The notes under the pieces are model-generated. The model was not told where the DNA came from. It saw only the letters and a program-made list of their open reading frames with translations, and did not search any database. 64,000 nucleotides of DNA from the NCBI RefSeq assembly GCF_018294505.1, contig NC_057794.1, positions 194,107,201-194,171,200 on the forward strand. Reading direction: 5' to 3'. A program made the translations under genes and the position numbers. Every line of letters begins with the position of its first letter. Position 1 is the stretch's first letter. Source of the stretch: Triticum aestivum. Taxonomy: Eukaryota; Streptophyta; Magnoliopsida; Poales; Poaceae. Below are positions 22,710 to 35,310 of this stretch, one piece after another.

Positions 22710-22975
22710 TGATTCATTCATATTAACTAAGACATTATCTTAACAATGCCTTGTTTCAAGATGTATAAAGAATGAAAAAGCAGAAATGTATCATTCCTAA
22801 AACAATGCGACTGATTCATTTTAACAGAGACATTATCTTAACAATACCTTGGTTAAACATGTAGAAAGAACTACAAAGCAGGATAGTACCATTTGTAAAA
22901 CACTGTAAATCTGTAACTGATATATAATAATAGAGGCTTTATCTAAACAATACATTTCTTAAACATGTACTCTGG
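22710..22975. repeat. Three tandem units of about 100 bp
   Basis: GATTCATT(C)ATATTAACTAA, ACATTATCTTAACAAT and AAACATGTA(T)AAAGAA recur at about 22710, 22809 and, partially, 22915. Confidence 0.65.
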
Positions 22976-23008
22976 CCGATCCCTAACATAAATGGTACTC
23001 CTACTGAT

Positions 23009-24541
23009 CCCTAACAAGTGTTTGCAGTTTTGAACTAAGATTCAGTTCCATGGTAGAGTGGGCGCAACAACAATATTGGCTTCCATCTACTTATAAAGGG
23101 GGTGATGCAGAGTTTGTTGTAACAAAGCAACAAGCATCATGTCTGGGTTGGTTCCATTTTTGTTCACTACTTAATTGGAAAAGACAACAATACAATAGCT
23201 TCAATTCAACATTTATTTAAAACAGTACCAATACAATTAGCACAACATCTCAAAGCACACTGCACAATCATGTGGATGAAGGCATGTACTGACCTTTCAT
23301 GAGACCGACAATGATAAAATACAAATCTGCCAACACGAATAGGAAATCCAATCTCGTTTTGTGCAGTTGCACTGAAATCAAGCAAAGTGTTTCGCGTAGC
23401 GAAGCAAAATGTCGCAATAGCAACAAGTTGAATAGATATCCCTGTATAAACAGAGGCAAAAAAGGAATCAACTACTGGCTAATAAAGGAGGATGAAACAT
23501 GCGTCCACAAAAATGGTAATCCCGCCAATCCCTAACAAGTGTTGCAGTTTTGAAATAAGATTCAGTAGTTAATTCTGAGAGTGGCATCAATTACTAGCTT
23601 ATAAAGGGGGTGATGCTTAATTTGTTGTAACAAAGCAACAAGCATCATGTCTGGGTTGGTCCCATTTTTGTTCACTACTTAATGGGAAAAGAAAGCAATA
23701 CAATAGCTTCAATTCATCATTTACTTAAAACAGTACCAATACAAGTAGCACAACATCTCAAAACACACTGCATGATCATGTGGATGAAGGCAAGTACCAA
23801 CCTATCATGACGCACACAAGATCACGTATGAATCTGCCAACACGAATAGGAAATCCAATCTCGTTTTGTGCAGTTGCACTGAAATCAAGCAGAGTGTTTC
23901 ACGTAGCAAAGCAAAATGTCACAATAGCAACAAGTTGAATAGATATCCCTGTATAAACAGAGGCAAAAAGGAATCAATTACTGGCTAATAAAGGAGGATG
24001 AAACATGCGGCCACAAAAATGCTAATCCTGCCAATCCCTAACAAGTGTTGCAGTTTTGAAATAAGATCCAATAGTTAATTCTGAGAGTGGCATCAATTAC
24101 TGGCTTATAAAGGGGGTGATGCTTAATTTGTTGTAACAAAGCAACAAGCATCATGTCTGGATTGGTCCCATTTTTGTTCACTACTTAATGGGAAAAGACA
24201 GCAATTTAATAGCTTCAATTCATCATTTATTTAAAACAGTACCAATACAAGTAGCATAACATCTAAAAGCACACTGCACAATCATGTGGATGAAGGCCTG
24301 TACTGACCTTTCATGAGACGACCAACTTAAAATACGAATCTACCAACATGAATAGGAAATCCAATCAAGTTTTGTGCAGTTGCACTGAAATCAAGAAAAG
24401 TTGCCGATGTGACATTTAAGTTTTCTATAGCAACAAGTTGAATAGATATCCCTGTTTTAAGAGGCAAAAAAGAAAACAATTACTGGCCAATAAAGAAGCA
24501 TGAAACATGCGGCCACAAAAAGAAGCATCTACCTTATCTTG
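23009..24541. repeat. Three tandem copies of a 507 bp unit
   Basis: Landmark CAACAAGCATCATGTCTGG starts at 23128, 23636 and 24142, so the period is 508 and 506. Units begin CCCTAACAAGTGTTGCAG (23009, 23530, 24036) and each contain TTTTGTGCAGTTGCACTGAA and CTGGCTAATAAAGGAGGATG. A partial fourth copy lies at about 24620-24750. No coding signal. Confidence 0.88.
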
Positions 24542-24750
24542 ATGGAAAACAAAGTATAGGACAGTAGCATTTCTAAAACGGTTGCATTGATTCATATTAA
24601 CAGAGAAATTCTTTTAAAACAGATCAGTAGTTAATTCTGAGATTAACAACAGCAAAATAGCTGCATGCGACATGCCAACACCATGTGCGTCCACACGTAT
24701 AAATGGGTGATGCAGAGTATGTAGCCAAGCAGCATATATGCGCTGGTCCC

Positions 24751-25049
24751 ATATTTGTTCTCTTTGAACCTTCTTCCTACGTGAGGGCAGCAAATCTAGT
24801 CGTGCACAAACTACCCGACCCCCCAGTTTCTTTCCCTTTTCAACAAAGAGATCGGTTCCTTATAGATGTGTGTACTGGGTTACCCCCTTTTTCCCTTTTC
24901 GACCTACAAAGCGGCTAGATAGCCATTCTATACTACTTTGCGCCCCTCCTTTCCTCATTGAACCATGTCCTAGATTCTTGCTCCAGCCCACCGCACCCTT
25001 CTTTCCTCTTTGAACCAACACCTAGATTCGACTACAGATCGAAAAAGAT
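24751..25049. other. Unassigned CACTA interior
   Basis: Pyrimidine-rich words such as TTTCCCTTTTC and CTTTGAACC recur; no gene recognised. Confidence 0.35.
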
Positions 25050-25880
25050 CCACATGCAGCTAGAGCAACGACGGTTTCAAAGAAACTTATACCTTAGGGT
25101 CGTCGGGATGTGGCATGGCATGCGGCGGGAGGCCAGATCTTCCCACACTACGTATGGCAGCGAGGAAGAAGGGGTCGGTGGCCCTCCCGCACAGGCGCTG
25201 TGTGAAAGAGAACAGCGTAGCCGGCAGTGGATTGCCTCCCTCGCCGAAGGCAATAGAGTGAACGCTACACCTGCTCCCCTTCCCGGTGTGACGGGATACG
25301 GTCGCCTCCTTCACCAGCTGTGAGGGGGAGAGAGAGACAAGAGGCAAACACAGTCTTGTTTAGATCTGGTGAAGAGAGGGTGAGAGACTGTGAATATAGC
25401 AAACCCTAGCAAATGAACGCTGAGCCTCCAGCGTGTAACATATATGTAGTGTGGCGAGCGTGTGGAGTGTGCAAACCCTAGCGAACAAGCGCTGAGGCTC
25501 CTGCTTATAAATATACTACTGTAGTATAGACTGAGCTCTGGTGCCTTCACTTCACCTGCTTTTGGCTGTATGACAGGTGAGCCAGCCACATTTTGGGCAC
25601 ACCTGTCGTAAATCCAAAGGCAGGTGCACTAAGTCAATGAAGTTGCGTCCATATAGTACTCTTGTGTATACGACAAAAATATAGTGGAGTGGTTTTCTTA
25701 TTCTCTCCATAACAATCGTTTTAAATTGTGTAAGTACGAAACGAAACTCTTTATTTAATGTATAGTGAAGAAAACTAGTACTACTTCCGATGAACTAACG
25801 ATCCACGCCCACGTGTCCTGGTCGCACTTCCTGTCCTTCACGTGTGGTACACTACCCTCCCTTAAGAAAACTCGATCAAA
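25050..25880 (-). repeat. Diverged duplicate block, copy 1 (with promoter)
   Basis: GATCCACATGCAGC, GGTCGTCGGGATGT, CAGAGAGAAC-like words, CTCCATAACAATCGTTTTA and GTGGTACAC(T)ACC(C)TCCC occur in the same order at 29655-30280. On the minus strand a frame (25340-25090) ends near PHPDDPKV/GTATAAG and could be an exon with a donor site. No family recognised. The promoter-like part at 25380-25650 is missing from copy 2. Confidence 0.6.
25506..25650 (-). promoter_or_regulatory. Promoter-like segment with inverted repeat and TATA box
   Basis: On the minus strand the order is GGACGCAACTTCATTGACTTA, an inverted repeat of about 75 bases (GCACCTGCCTTTGG ... CCAAAAGCAGGTG), GAGCTCAGTCTATA, then TATATTTATAAG (25506-25515 on the plus strand). 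Two CTAGGGTTTG motifs follow downstream (near 25481 and 25403). The first parts are nearly identical to the plus-strand region 60886-61020. Confidence 0.6.
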
Positions 25881-26882
25881 AACACACCCCCGCTTCCAGG
25901 TCGCGAGAGTCGTCGTGCACACACACATAGACATAGACATGCATATCCGTGTTTACGTAAAATTCCATTTCCATCTCCATCTCCAATCATATTTGTCCAA
26001 CTGGCACATTATTTACGTTGTTAATTATATACGCAGCAATATTAACGTACAACATCTCTTGTTTGCGCACGTCCGGACCGCTGCCACGGCCGGTCCTGAC
26101 CAACCCGAACCCTCTTCATCACCCGCATGTGCTTCTCGCCCGAAATGGTCTGTGCCGCATTCATGCCCGGCCAGAGCGGACGCGACCTCTCACTGGCGCC
26201 GGCATTGAAGCGGCGCGCCGGCCAGAGAGCGTCGCCCGCGCCGCTTCCGGGTGTGCGCGGCTGCTCCGCATTCAAAGGTTGCAATAGCCGGCTACAACAT
26301 GTGCGATCTCTTCCAGTAGTAAGTTCTTGGGAGTCCGTGCTACAGCTAGCTGTCCTCCCCCAACTCGTCAATCTCTTCCAGTAGTGCTGGTACTCCATGG
26401 CGTGATCCATCGACAAGCAGGCGGGGAAGTTATGGTATACTACTCGGTTTGCGGTGAGTGGCATGTCAAGCGACCGTGTGGGGTCGAGCCGTGGAGGTGG
26501 GTGAGACACGAACACGACAGACGTGATTTAAGAGTGAAATGATGGTTGCTTCTTCCGACTAACTTACTGTGTGATTTGACTGCCCCTTAGTGGCCCCTAC
26601 ACGTACCCCCCTACGTGTATGCAACAGTCACACATACACATGGACGCAAAAACGCGTGTGACGCCCTAATGCATGCATGTCCGAGCACACGACAGAACAC
26701 ACACGGTCACGCTCAAGTGCTCAACCTACACGTGCATGCACACACATACTCAGTCAGGGTGAGCTAGTGACCGTATGAGCACTGGAAAAAATATATATTG
26801 AGCGCAATGAGCATATTATGAAGTCCAGTGACCGTATTTTTACAAATATACAGTGACAGACAGTGCATTTATCTCGTTTGAA
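25881..26882. other. Unassigned CACTA interior
   Basis: 26060-26300 is GC-rich with short frames on both strands, none recognisable. 26580-26770 is rich in ACACGTG and ACACACA words. No gene supported. Confidence 0.4.
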
Positions 26883-27900
26883 ATTAAGCCATATTAACCG
26901 GAGAGGAGGCAGCATGGACTAGCATTACTTTGTTGTGTCCTGTCAACTTGCCAAACATGGAGAAGGTTGCAGGACGGGAGAAGCTTGCGCGCGGTGGCTC
27001 GTAGGACAAGGAGAAACTTTTGACTAATGCAAGCTCTCCCTCGCTCAGGCGGTGGATGTGCAACAGTTAATTCGGTGTCAGATTGCCAGAAGCATACACT
27101 ATACTACTAGTGCTATTATTGTTCGACTTCCCGAACAGCCAAGTGCAAAGTTTACTTGTACTACTACTATAGTCCATAAAGGTTCGTACTATACTAGTAC
27201 TAGGAACCGGATGGAGGAGCGTCTGCGCTCTTATTATAATTTTAAAATGTGATAAAGCAATCTTCAATACATTTGGTTCTCTTCGAGGGTTCTCGCATGT
27301 GATAATGGAAGTTGATTGCATGGAACACTCACCACAATTCTCGCTTAATTCTGGCTCATATCCTGTTACAAATAGTAGCGCTCAGTAATATTTCCTCTTT
27401 TTTTTTGTTATTCGGCATGTAAACAGGTCAGCAAACCTTGCGGCGCATCTTCGTGTGAACCATGCTTGCTGCACTTTGAATGTGGTCGAGAGCTGGCTTG
27501 ATGAAACACCTCGCTTCCTACTTCTTTTTTTGCGGGGTACCTCGCTTCCTAGTGACCAGTGTCTTGGCTAATCGTCCTAAGAATGCTTATATATGAATAA
27601 AGCTCTCTCATTTACCCGAAAAAAGATTAAGCCATATTAACTGGAAAGGAGGGAGTATGGACTAGCACTACTTTTTGGTGTGTCCCATCAACTCGCAGAA
27701 CGAGGAGAAGCTTGCAGGACAAGGTGAAGCTCGCTTACGCCTTTTGACTAATGCAACCTACCCTCGGTGGACATGCATTAGTCCATTCGATGTCAGATTG
27801 TTAGAGGCATACACTATAGTACCCAACATGCGGAGTACCATCATTGTTCGACTTCACGAAGGGGCGAAGAGCCAAGCGCAGTAGTACGCGTACTTGGTTT
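26883..27900. repeat. Direct duplication with 744 bp period
   Basis: ATTAAGCCATATTAACCGGA, GGACTAGCA, GAAGCTTGC, CTTTTGACTAATGCAA, GTGTCAGATTG, GCATACACTATA and TTGTTCGACTTC occur in the same order from 26883 and from 27627. The stretch between ends with AATAAAGCTCTCTC and a short A-run, which may be a polyadenylated transcript end. Confidence 0.7.
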
Positions 27901-28420
27901 TGCACCTTCATACTACTCCACCCTCCGTCACAGTTTACAGGGCGCGCTTCATTATGATGCATTTCTCTCAATGCATTTTCACCACCAGAGAGACTTTAGA
28001 CGCGTTTGGTTTAATGCTCAATTAATTAGGGCGTGGTAACCGCAATCAAGTCCACAATTTTCTCTCCATGTACTGTACTACTACGGAGTGCATGCATGTG
28101 TGTACCCGGGGTGGAAGCACTGCATGCATGTGTGTACACATTATTCCCTCTAGTAATAGACGCCGTGCTATAACTACCAATGCTATTTTTCAGGCCGATC
28201 GCTAGTCGCCTTGGTCCCACAGATTTTTTTCTTTTTTCTGAAGCATGCTGTATAAACAGTGACAGATGGAGTAGTATGAGCGGATTCAAAGAAGAGCGTA
28301 TTGATGGTTGCTTCTTCAGAGCAACTTACAGTGGGAAAGGTGGGGCTTATGATTTGACTGCTCATTACTCACTATTAATGCGGCGCAACGACCGGGCTGA
28401 GTCTCCCATGCGGTTGTGCA
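27901..28420. other. Unassigned CACTA interior
   Basis: Contains TGCATGCATGTGTGTAC twice (near 28090 and 28122) and a frame at 28180-28467 without recognisable domain. Confidence 0.35.
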
Positions 28421-28732
28421 CTACCCCCTCGATTCTTAAATATACTCCAGAGTATTTGTCTTTCTAGAGATTTCAATGACTGACCACTCAAATATTTGTC
28501 TTTTTAGAGATTTCGAATGGGCTGGCACATCCGGATGTATATAGATATATTTTAGAGTGTAGATTCACTCATTTTGCTCCGTATGTAGTCACTTGTTGAA
28601 ATCTCTGTTAGGACGAATAGAATATTTAGGAACGGAGGGAGTACACATACGAAGCGAAATGAGTGAATCTACACTAAAAAATATGCCCGTTTGAAATTTG
28701 TAAAAAGACAAATATTTAGGAACGAAGGAGTA
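28421..28732. mobile_element. Stowaway MITE with a second copy nested inside
   Basis: The outer ends are CTACCCCCTCGATTCTTAAA and, inverted, ACTCCTTCGTTCCTAAATATT. Inside, AAATATTTGTCTTTTTAGAG to AATATTTAGGAACGGAGGGAGTA (about 28489-28643) is a second copy of the same kind, with TGTAGATTCACTCATTTTGC in both. It is a Triticeae Stowaway of the type often called Thalos. Confidence 0.75.
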
Positions 28733-29654
28733 TAATTTTGTGCATGGCACATGGACCCAGATGATGAAGAGGCTTCTATCAATGCTATCAAGCTTCCATC
28801 ATTTGTTTACATAATTGACGTACTATACAAATAATTTTCCAGCGACATGAAATTCTACAATGGTGTGAGCTTTCAGCTTTTGTTTCGCGTGTCTTGCCAT
28901 CGATGCTCTTTCGGAAACAATAAAAAACTAACTTCCTTGCTAATGCATGTCAATTATTAGCAGATCAGAGCTAATAATTACATCACAACTGAAGACAAAG
29001 TTCTTCGAAGGTGTTAAATTAAAATTGGGCCATCCTTTCATTGGCATCAACGTCCCCCCAGCTTTGTCTAAATCAACAAGACTTGTTGGGAAAAAAGTAG
29101 CTGTCTGGAGCATGCAACATTCCGATCATTTTGTGCAGTTCCACTAAAATAGAGCTGAGCGTCCCTATTCCAAAGATATCAAGTGTGATTACGATAATAG
29201 AGGACTACTGATGAAACAATAAACACACAAATAGAAGCCGGTCACCTTTGCAGTCTCTCTTAAGACTAACTAGTTGGAGAAGATTAGGCTCGGAGTTGGA
29301 TGAGGAGGATAGAGCAAAACCAATCTCCCTTTGTGCAGTCGCACTGAAATGTAGAGACGTTGCCCGTGTGACATTTTAGTACAACTGCACCAAACACTCT
29401 TAAGAAAAAAGTGATTTGTGCAGTTCACCAAAAGGTCGCAATAGCAACGAGGTGAAATGGATAGCCCTGTTTGCAAAAAATAGGTAGAAAGGAAACAACT
29501 ACTGGGCAATAACAGTTGATGACACATGCGATGACAAAAAAGAAGCATATTCCTTGTCCTAAGGGAAGATAACAACACGGTTGTGTTTGTCTAAAACGGT
29601 GTGAGGACGAGAATGCAATATGGAAAGTACGTCGGACAAGCTACGTTTTGGGCA
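28733..29654. repeat. Region with dispersed GTGCAGTNGCACT segments
   Basis: Copies of the segment found in the 507 bp array occur at about 29125-29160 and 29315-29580 (TTTGTGCAGTCGCACTGAAAT, AACAACTACTGGGCAATAA). At 29321-29395 two such words face each other and form an inverted repeat. 28733-29100 shows nothing further. Confidence 0.6.
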
Positions 29655-30280
29655 AAGAACTATGGAAGATCCACATGCAGCGACGTGGGAAAACGGGCAG
29701 TGGAGCAAGGCCGGAGGGGATACCTGGAGGTCGTCGGGATGTAACTAGGTGAGCGGCGGCAGGCAGAATCTGCGAGCAGGTGGCGTAGGCCCTGCCGCAC
29801 CGGAGCATGGTCAGAGAGAACAACATGTACCGCAGATCGGGATGTGCTGCCTCGGCACCGTCGAACAGACAAACGATGCACTTCCTCCCTTTCCCCCGGT
29901 GGACGGGATGCGGCCGGATCAGTGACCAACGGTGAGAGAGAGAGAGAGAGGCCACCGCACTCCCTTTCCCCCGACGGACAGGATGCGGCCGGATCAGTGA
30001 CCAACAGTGAGAGAGAGAGAGAGGCCACCGCACAACCTTTCCCCCGGCGGACGAGATGCGACCAGATCAGTGACCAACGGTGAGAGAGAGAGAGGCCACC
30101 GGAGCCTTGTGTGAGATACTCTGAAGAGCGGACTACCTTTTCCTCCATAAAAATCGTTTTATATTCTGTGTACATGCCATTGAGCGCTATAACTTCATTT
30201 AAAAATAATGCGGCAACGCGTCAAGTCGAACTTTGTTTCGTGCATGCGTGGTACACGACCTCCCTAGGTAAACAACCGCT
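29655..30280 (-). repeat. Diverged duplicate block, copy 2
   Basis: It matches 25050-25880 in order of landmarks but lacks the promoter-like part. It contains three tandem units around CCCGG(C/T)GGACG(A/G)GATGCG(G/A)CC...GATCAGTGACCAAC followed by GA runs (29895-30105). No gene supported. Confidence 0.6.
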
Positions 30281-31680
30281 ACAGGCATTCAAATTAGCAC
30301 ATGGTCTGCCATTTTGTAAAGAAATGAGCTCCACCGTGTACCCGCGCAGGTGTGGCTGGGCACGAAGCGTGAGTACGTGCATGGTGCACCTATTCTCTTC
30401 TTGTATACGTACACCACCTACGTGGGGTTGTGTGAGAGAGATACAAACCTAGAGAGATATAGTGTGTGGGTTCTTGAGAGTTTTTTTTTGTGGGGGGGGG
30501 GTCAATCAAAATATTTAACATATGCAATGAGTGTGAAATAGAGTCTTGGATATAACATATATATAGAGGGGGTGATCCACGAGAAGAGAGTGGAGGCATC
30601 ATTGGCTTGAGGTGTCCAGAGAATTGAAGAGAGGGATGATGTGTGTGTGTGTGCGCACGCGATCGATAAAGAGTGCCATCGAATTTGTGTGTGCCCACGT
30701 CCAAGATATAGAGTGGTTGGCCTACTGGAACGTGAGATGGGACATGTGCAGTTTGTCTCTGTGGCATGCATACCTACCTGCAATGCTCGACTATCGGTGT
30801 GTGGTGGGGGAAGAGGGAGGCCCAATTAACTATAGAGGTACAATGGCTGGTATATGTGTGGAGGAGGAGAGAGGCCTACCTCATGTATTAAGGGAGATCG
30901 ATCGGCATCCATGCATATGTGCAGGAGATGAATAAGGTTGGGAGCTAGAAAGAGCTAGAGTGTTGGAGGGGGTGGTAGTGGAGTTGCTTCTAACAAATGG
31001 TGGGATAGGCTTGCTAGACAAACGGTGGGCACGCCTGCAATATCAATAAGAGAGGAGATGGATGCTTGTTGTCTGTGCACGTGTGTGTGAGAGACGGGTC
31101 AAGAGGCATGCACGAATGATGAGGGGGGACGATGTGGCTGTGGTTAGCAGACGTAACTACATAGGAAGATCAATCGCCCTTTGTAAGAGAAAGGGGAGAC
31201 ATAACTTGTGAGGTACGTTGATCGATGGGCGGGGGTAGTTAAAGTCGATCTAGGTATATGTTGGGAGGTCGATCGGTATACATGCATGTGTATGTTAGAA
31301 CAAATGAGGCACGAGGAGAAGGATAGAGAGAGAGGGATGCATGTAGGAGGTGGTACGAGAGGCATACTATATCTAGGGGGAGGAGTGTGCGAGTACGAGA
31401 ACGATGAAAAGAGCGGTGGGAGTGAGGCATGGACGGTGACAAGAGAAGAGGGGAAGCTTGTGTTTGTGCTAGGCACACCTGGCTAGAGAGGCATATCGAT
31501 TGATGTGTGCCGTAAAGAAGGAGCTGGGGGGGCCTACACACACCATGGGTGAACGACCTAAACTGAAAAGGTGAATTTGCGCGATGGAGCTAGAGAATGC
31601 TGAGGGAGGGTGAGAGGGATGCGGGCGTGTGCATGCACAAGAGAAAGTTAGCGCTAGCTACAAAGATAAGAGGGTTGTGT
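30281..31680. repeat. Low-complexity GA/GT-rich region
   Basis: Purine-rich on the plus strand with GAGAGA, GGAGGTGG and TGTGTGTG runs, a poly-T/poly-G run near 30481-30501, and repeated GATCGAT words. Its long open frames are a composition effect. Confidence 0.55.
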
Positions 31681-32132
31681 GGGTGTAAAAGACGAATAGA
31701 GATCATATATACTTCATTATAAAAATTGATTCTGTATATTTGAACAATTTATCATAGTGTTTCAAACCGACGGATGTGTGAATATATATAACGGTGATAC
31801 ACATGGTGTGGTTATGAACATGGTATACTACATTTAATATATTTTATCTCTGCTCTTATAAAAAAACCGGAGTTGTTGATGATGGTGTGCCTGCCATCCT
31901 GCATTTTAGGCCGTCTGATTTATATTTGGCGGATAGCAAGGAAACTATGATGGTTGAAGTTGGCAACAATCATGATTGTAGATTCTTATTGAAATAGAGA
32001 AACAAATTCAAATTTAGTTCGAATTGCAGCGGTGGTATAGATATTTGGAATGCACTAAAATGTTGGTATGAGTAGGTTACATGCATTATACAGCAAGCGA
32101 AAAAATTTAGTCGGACATAACATGGATTCATA
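31681..32132. other. AT-rich CACTA interior
   Basis: It contains GATGATGGTGTGCCTGCCAT (31876-31895), also present at 59757-59776 outside the CACTA, suggesting a dispersed repeat. No gene seen. Confidence 0.4.
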
Positions 32133-32368
32133 CTCCCTCCTTCATCTATATAGGGCGTAATGAGATTTTTAAGACCACCTTTGACTATTGACAAGATTAA
32201 TAATACATGACATGCACAATGTGAAAATTATATCATTGAAAGAACCTTTCACAGACGAATTTAACGGTGTGCTTTGTGTAAGTTGCATGTCATATATCAT
32301 TGCTCTAATATTTGGTCAAAGTTAGCATCGAAAAACGCATTAGGCCCTATATAGATGGAAGGAGGGAG
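32133..32368. mobile_element. Stowaway MITE, 236 bp
   Basis: The ends CTCCCTCCTTCATCTATATA and, inverted, CTCCCTCCTTCCATCTATAT are flanked by TA on both sides (32131-32132, 32369-32370). Confidence 0.88.
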
Positions 32369-32767
32369 TAGCTTTGAATAGCATTTGTATAGTAAAACGG
32401 GGCAAGACCCTCTCTTTGTGTGGTGTGAATAGTTTTATTTTTTTCATTTTCTTTTTGGTTGAGGGAAGTGCGAATTGATTTGGTACGTACAAGTACAATA
32501 TTACTACATGTTAGGCTTGTCCCTAAAATTCAACCCGCGTCTTGTTATATCCTTAAAATTCAGATATCGTGCTCCCGAAACTGGCGCCTTCACAACCCGC
32601 GCCTTGCTATCCCGAAATTACAACACGCGCGAAAACTCCCTCCAGCTGCCAAATCCCGACACGTGAAATCCCCCTTCTAACCCTGAGCTGAAAGGGCCGC
32701 TTGTTCAAATCGGTGGGGGGTACTTTTGTAACACACCCTACATTTTGGACAAGCGCGTTCCTAAGTC
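32369..32767. other. Probable promoter/leader of the CACTA gene
   Basis: The sequence CACGTGAAA and a short CCC-rich leader precede the coding region; no clear TATA box was identified. Confidence 0.3.
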
Positions 32768-33184
32768 ATGCTTCACCCTCTCCCATCGCCCCCTTTTCGC
32801 CATTCGAAATCCCAGGCCGCCATAACCTCTCCGCTCCAGCCGCGAAACCCCACCCTCCTCCGTCCGCCACGTCACCGCTACCCAGCCGGAGCCTCTTCCC
32901 CGATGACGTCGTCCATCGCAACCGCTCGACGTCCCTCGTCCACCTCCCCGGATGAGGATCCGTCGTCCATCTCACCGTCCCGCCGGTTCAGCCGCCCCGT
33001 CCTCCACCTCCAAGGAGCTGCTCTGACGATCGCCTCGTCTATCGCGGCTGCTCCATCCCCACAGCGCCGCCTTAACCTGCTCCACCGGAACCGCAGCATA
33101 CTCACCGACTCCTCGGACAAAGCCGAGGCCTACTCGGCGCCACCAAAGAGGTTGTACACTCATCGCACCGCACCTTCTCCTTAA

Positions 33185-33943
33185 CTCGACCTCTCGGCGC
33201 CGACGGTGCTCCATCCCGCACCCCCATGGAGCGGCTACCTTGAAGCCGGCGCCGCGGGCGACAACTCCACGGCGGCTCTCCCCCAGTGCGAGGCCCCTTC
33301 GGCGGCGGCGTGCATAGAGGCCGGATCTGCTGCTACTGCTCCGGCTCTCGCTCGATCGCTCGCTCGCCCAGCTACTGCTGTTGCTCTCCCCCTCGCTCGT
33401 GCTGCTCCTGTGCTCCGATTAAGCCACACTTCAGTCGACTGAATCAACTTTTGGGTCAGTCGATTTTCAGGGGTTGGGGGGCTCGCTGGAGTTAAGGAAG
33501 AACCACCCGCAGTTGGGACGGGGGCTCGCCGGAGAGATACCCCACTATCTATCTTAGGGTTCAAGGTGGGGGGGCCTAGAGGGCTGGCCGGGGTGGCGGT
33601 GGCGAGTTGTTTCGGGGCAGCGAGGCAGTGCTGCGGACGGCGGTTCGGCCGGTGGTGGCTGGCGGCTCAGGGGAGTGCAGGTTGAAGATGAACTGCAGGC
33701 CCTCCCTAAACTACATGTCAAGTGCCTCTCTACTACCATTGCATTCAGTTTCGACAGTAGCATTCAGATTCCACAGTAAATTTCAGTTTCGATAGTTAAG
33801 TTCAGAGTTAACAGTTTTTACCTCATCTATTGTAGTCAGGTGGTTTTTGGTGATGTTAATTTTACATCCATTTTACATCATCTATTGGAGATGCTATTAG
33901 AATCCCACTTGAGATTGACGATGTCTGTCTTGTGCTGCTTCAG
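33185..33943. other. First intron of the CACTA gene
   Basis: GC-rich in the first half (CGGCGGCG, CTCGCTCGCTC), then AT-rich; no other feature. Confidence 0.35.
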
Positions 33944-34559
33944 CCTTGATGTCATACGGCTCACCGGAGCTACTCCAACGACAGAACGATCCATCACAAC
34001 AGAGCAGTGCCCTGGACGCCGTCTATAGATTCCTCAGATATTCCTCCACACCTCCGACAACCACCTCTGCCTCAACTGCTTCAGCGACCAACCCAATGAT
34101 GCTGAGGTCGACACGACTACGGCAAAGAGGTTGTACACTTGTTGCATCACTTATTACTATACATTCACATCGATCCATTAGGGCTATTTTGGTTCAACGG
34201 AAAAACATCGATCCACTGGTTTTTACCATCACTCTAAATTTCTGCATGCTCTCCTTACATAATCTCACCATATTTTTTTCGTATGCATGTCAGATATTGT
34301 ACACAGTCATGCTGAAAATGTAGAGAAAAAGAGAAGAGTTTTGCGTGGCAATACAATGTCATGCAGACATCGCTCCATGGTGGGTTCAATGGCAAACCCT
34401 CCCCACCCCTCTCCAGATTGTAATCCAGAGGAAGATATCTGTTCTGAGGCGGATTCGGACGCCGGTGACCACTCCTATTTACCCCCCAAGGTGTTTGCTC
34501 TACCTTGGCATGATGATGTTAGTCATATCATGCATATGTTGCCTTGAAGTGCCTACTTT

Positions 34560-35310
34560 TGACATCATATATGTCATCTGCGTAGTTTAGGCATGTTCTG
34601 TAATGCCACCTGTTTAGTTTCTAGATCATATATGGGAATTATGCAGTCTCATGTCTTTTAGCCAGCCATAATATATGTGAAATGTGCAATGCCATCATGT
34701 TTAACCAGGCATCATATATTTGAATGATATCTTGCCCATCCTTTTCTTCATTACATTTCCATTTGTCGACAATGTTTGTACATTAAACTACTCTTCCTGT
34801 GAATCAGCCATTTGGGTGGAAGATGGAAAAATCTGGAGTGAAAACAAGGCCTTTAGAGCGGACAGTGCTACCTGTCGAAGCAGATCTCTTGTTGGGTCCC
34901 GATAGCTCCTCAGAGATGGATTCAGAGACAGATGACCAGTCCTATTCCCCCACTAAGGTGTATGCTCTAACTTGGCATGGTTATACTGCACATATCATGC
35001 ATACGGTGTCTTGCATTGCATAGTTTAGACATCATATACACAATATTCAACACCATGTTCTTAGTTCAGACATCATATTGAATGCCCTCTGTTTAGCATA
35101 TAAATCACATATGTGAATTAAATGATGCGATCCTGATTACTTAGATAACATGTAGGTGAATTATGTCATGCGATCCTGTTTAGTTATTCATCATATCTTT
35201 GAATTATGTTATGCTATGCTATCCAGTTTAGATAGACATCATATATGTGAAATTATGTCATGCTATCCGTTTTAGTTAAAAAATATACATGTCAACTATT
35301 TCATGCCCTC
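34560..35310. repeat. Intron minisatellite around CATCATATATGTGAA
   Basis: Units of about 45-60 bases repeat (TTTAG)...CATCATATATGTGAATTATG..ATGC with variation, on both sides of the exon at 34808-34957. The duplicated exons lie inside this expanding block. Confidence 0.6.

Noticed and set aside
22710..24541. CRISPR-like array
   Set aside because: The repeats are long direct duplications of 100 and 507 bp in plant DNA, not short repeats with spacers.
30390..31541. Frames of 90-125 codons on both strands
   Set aside because: GA/GT-rich low-complexity sequence opens frames by composition; no domain wording.
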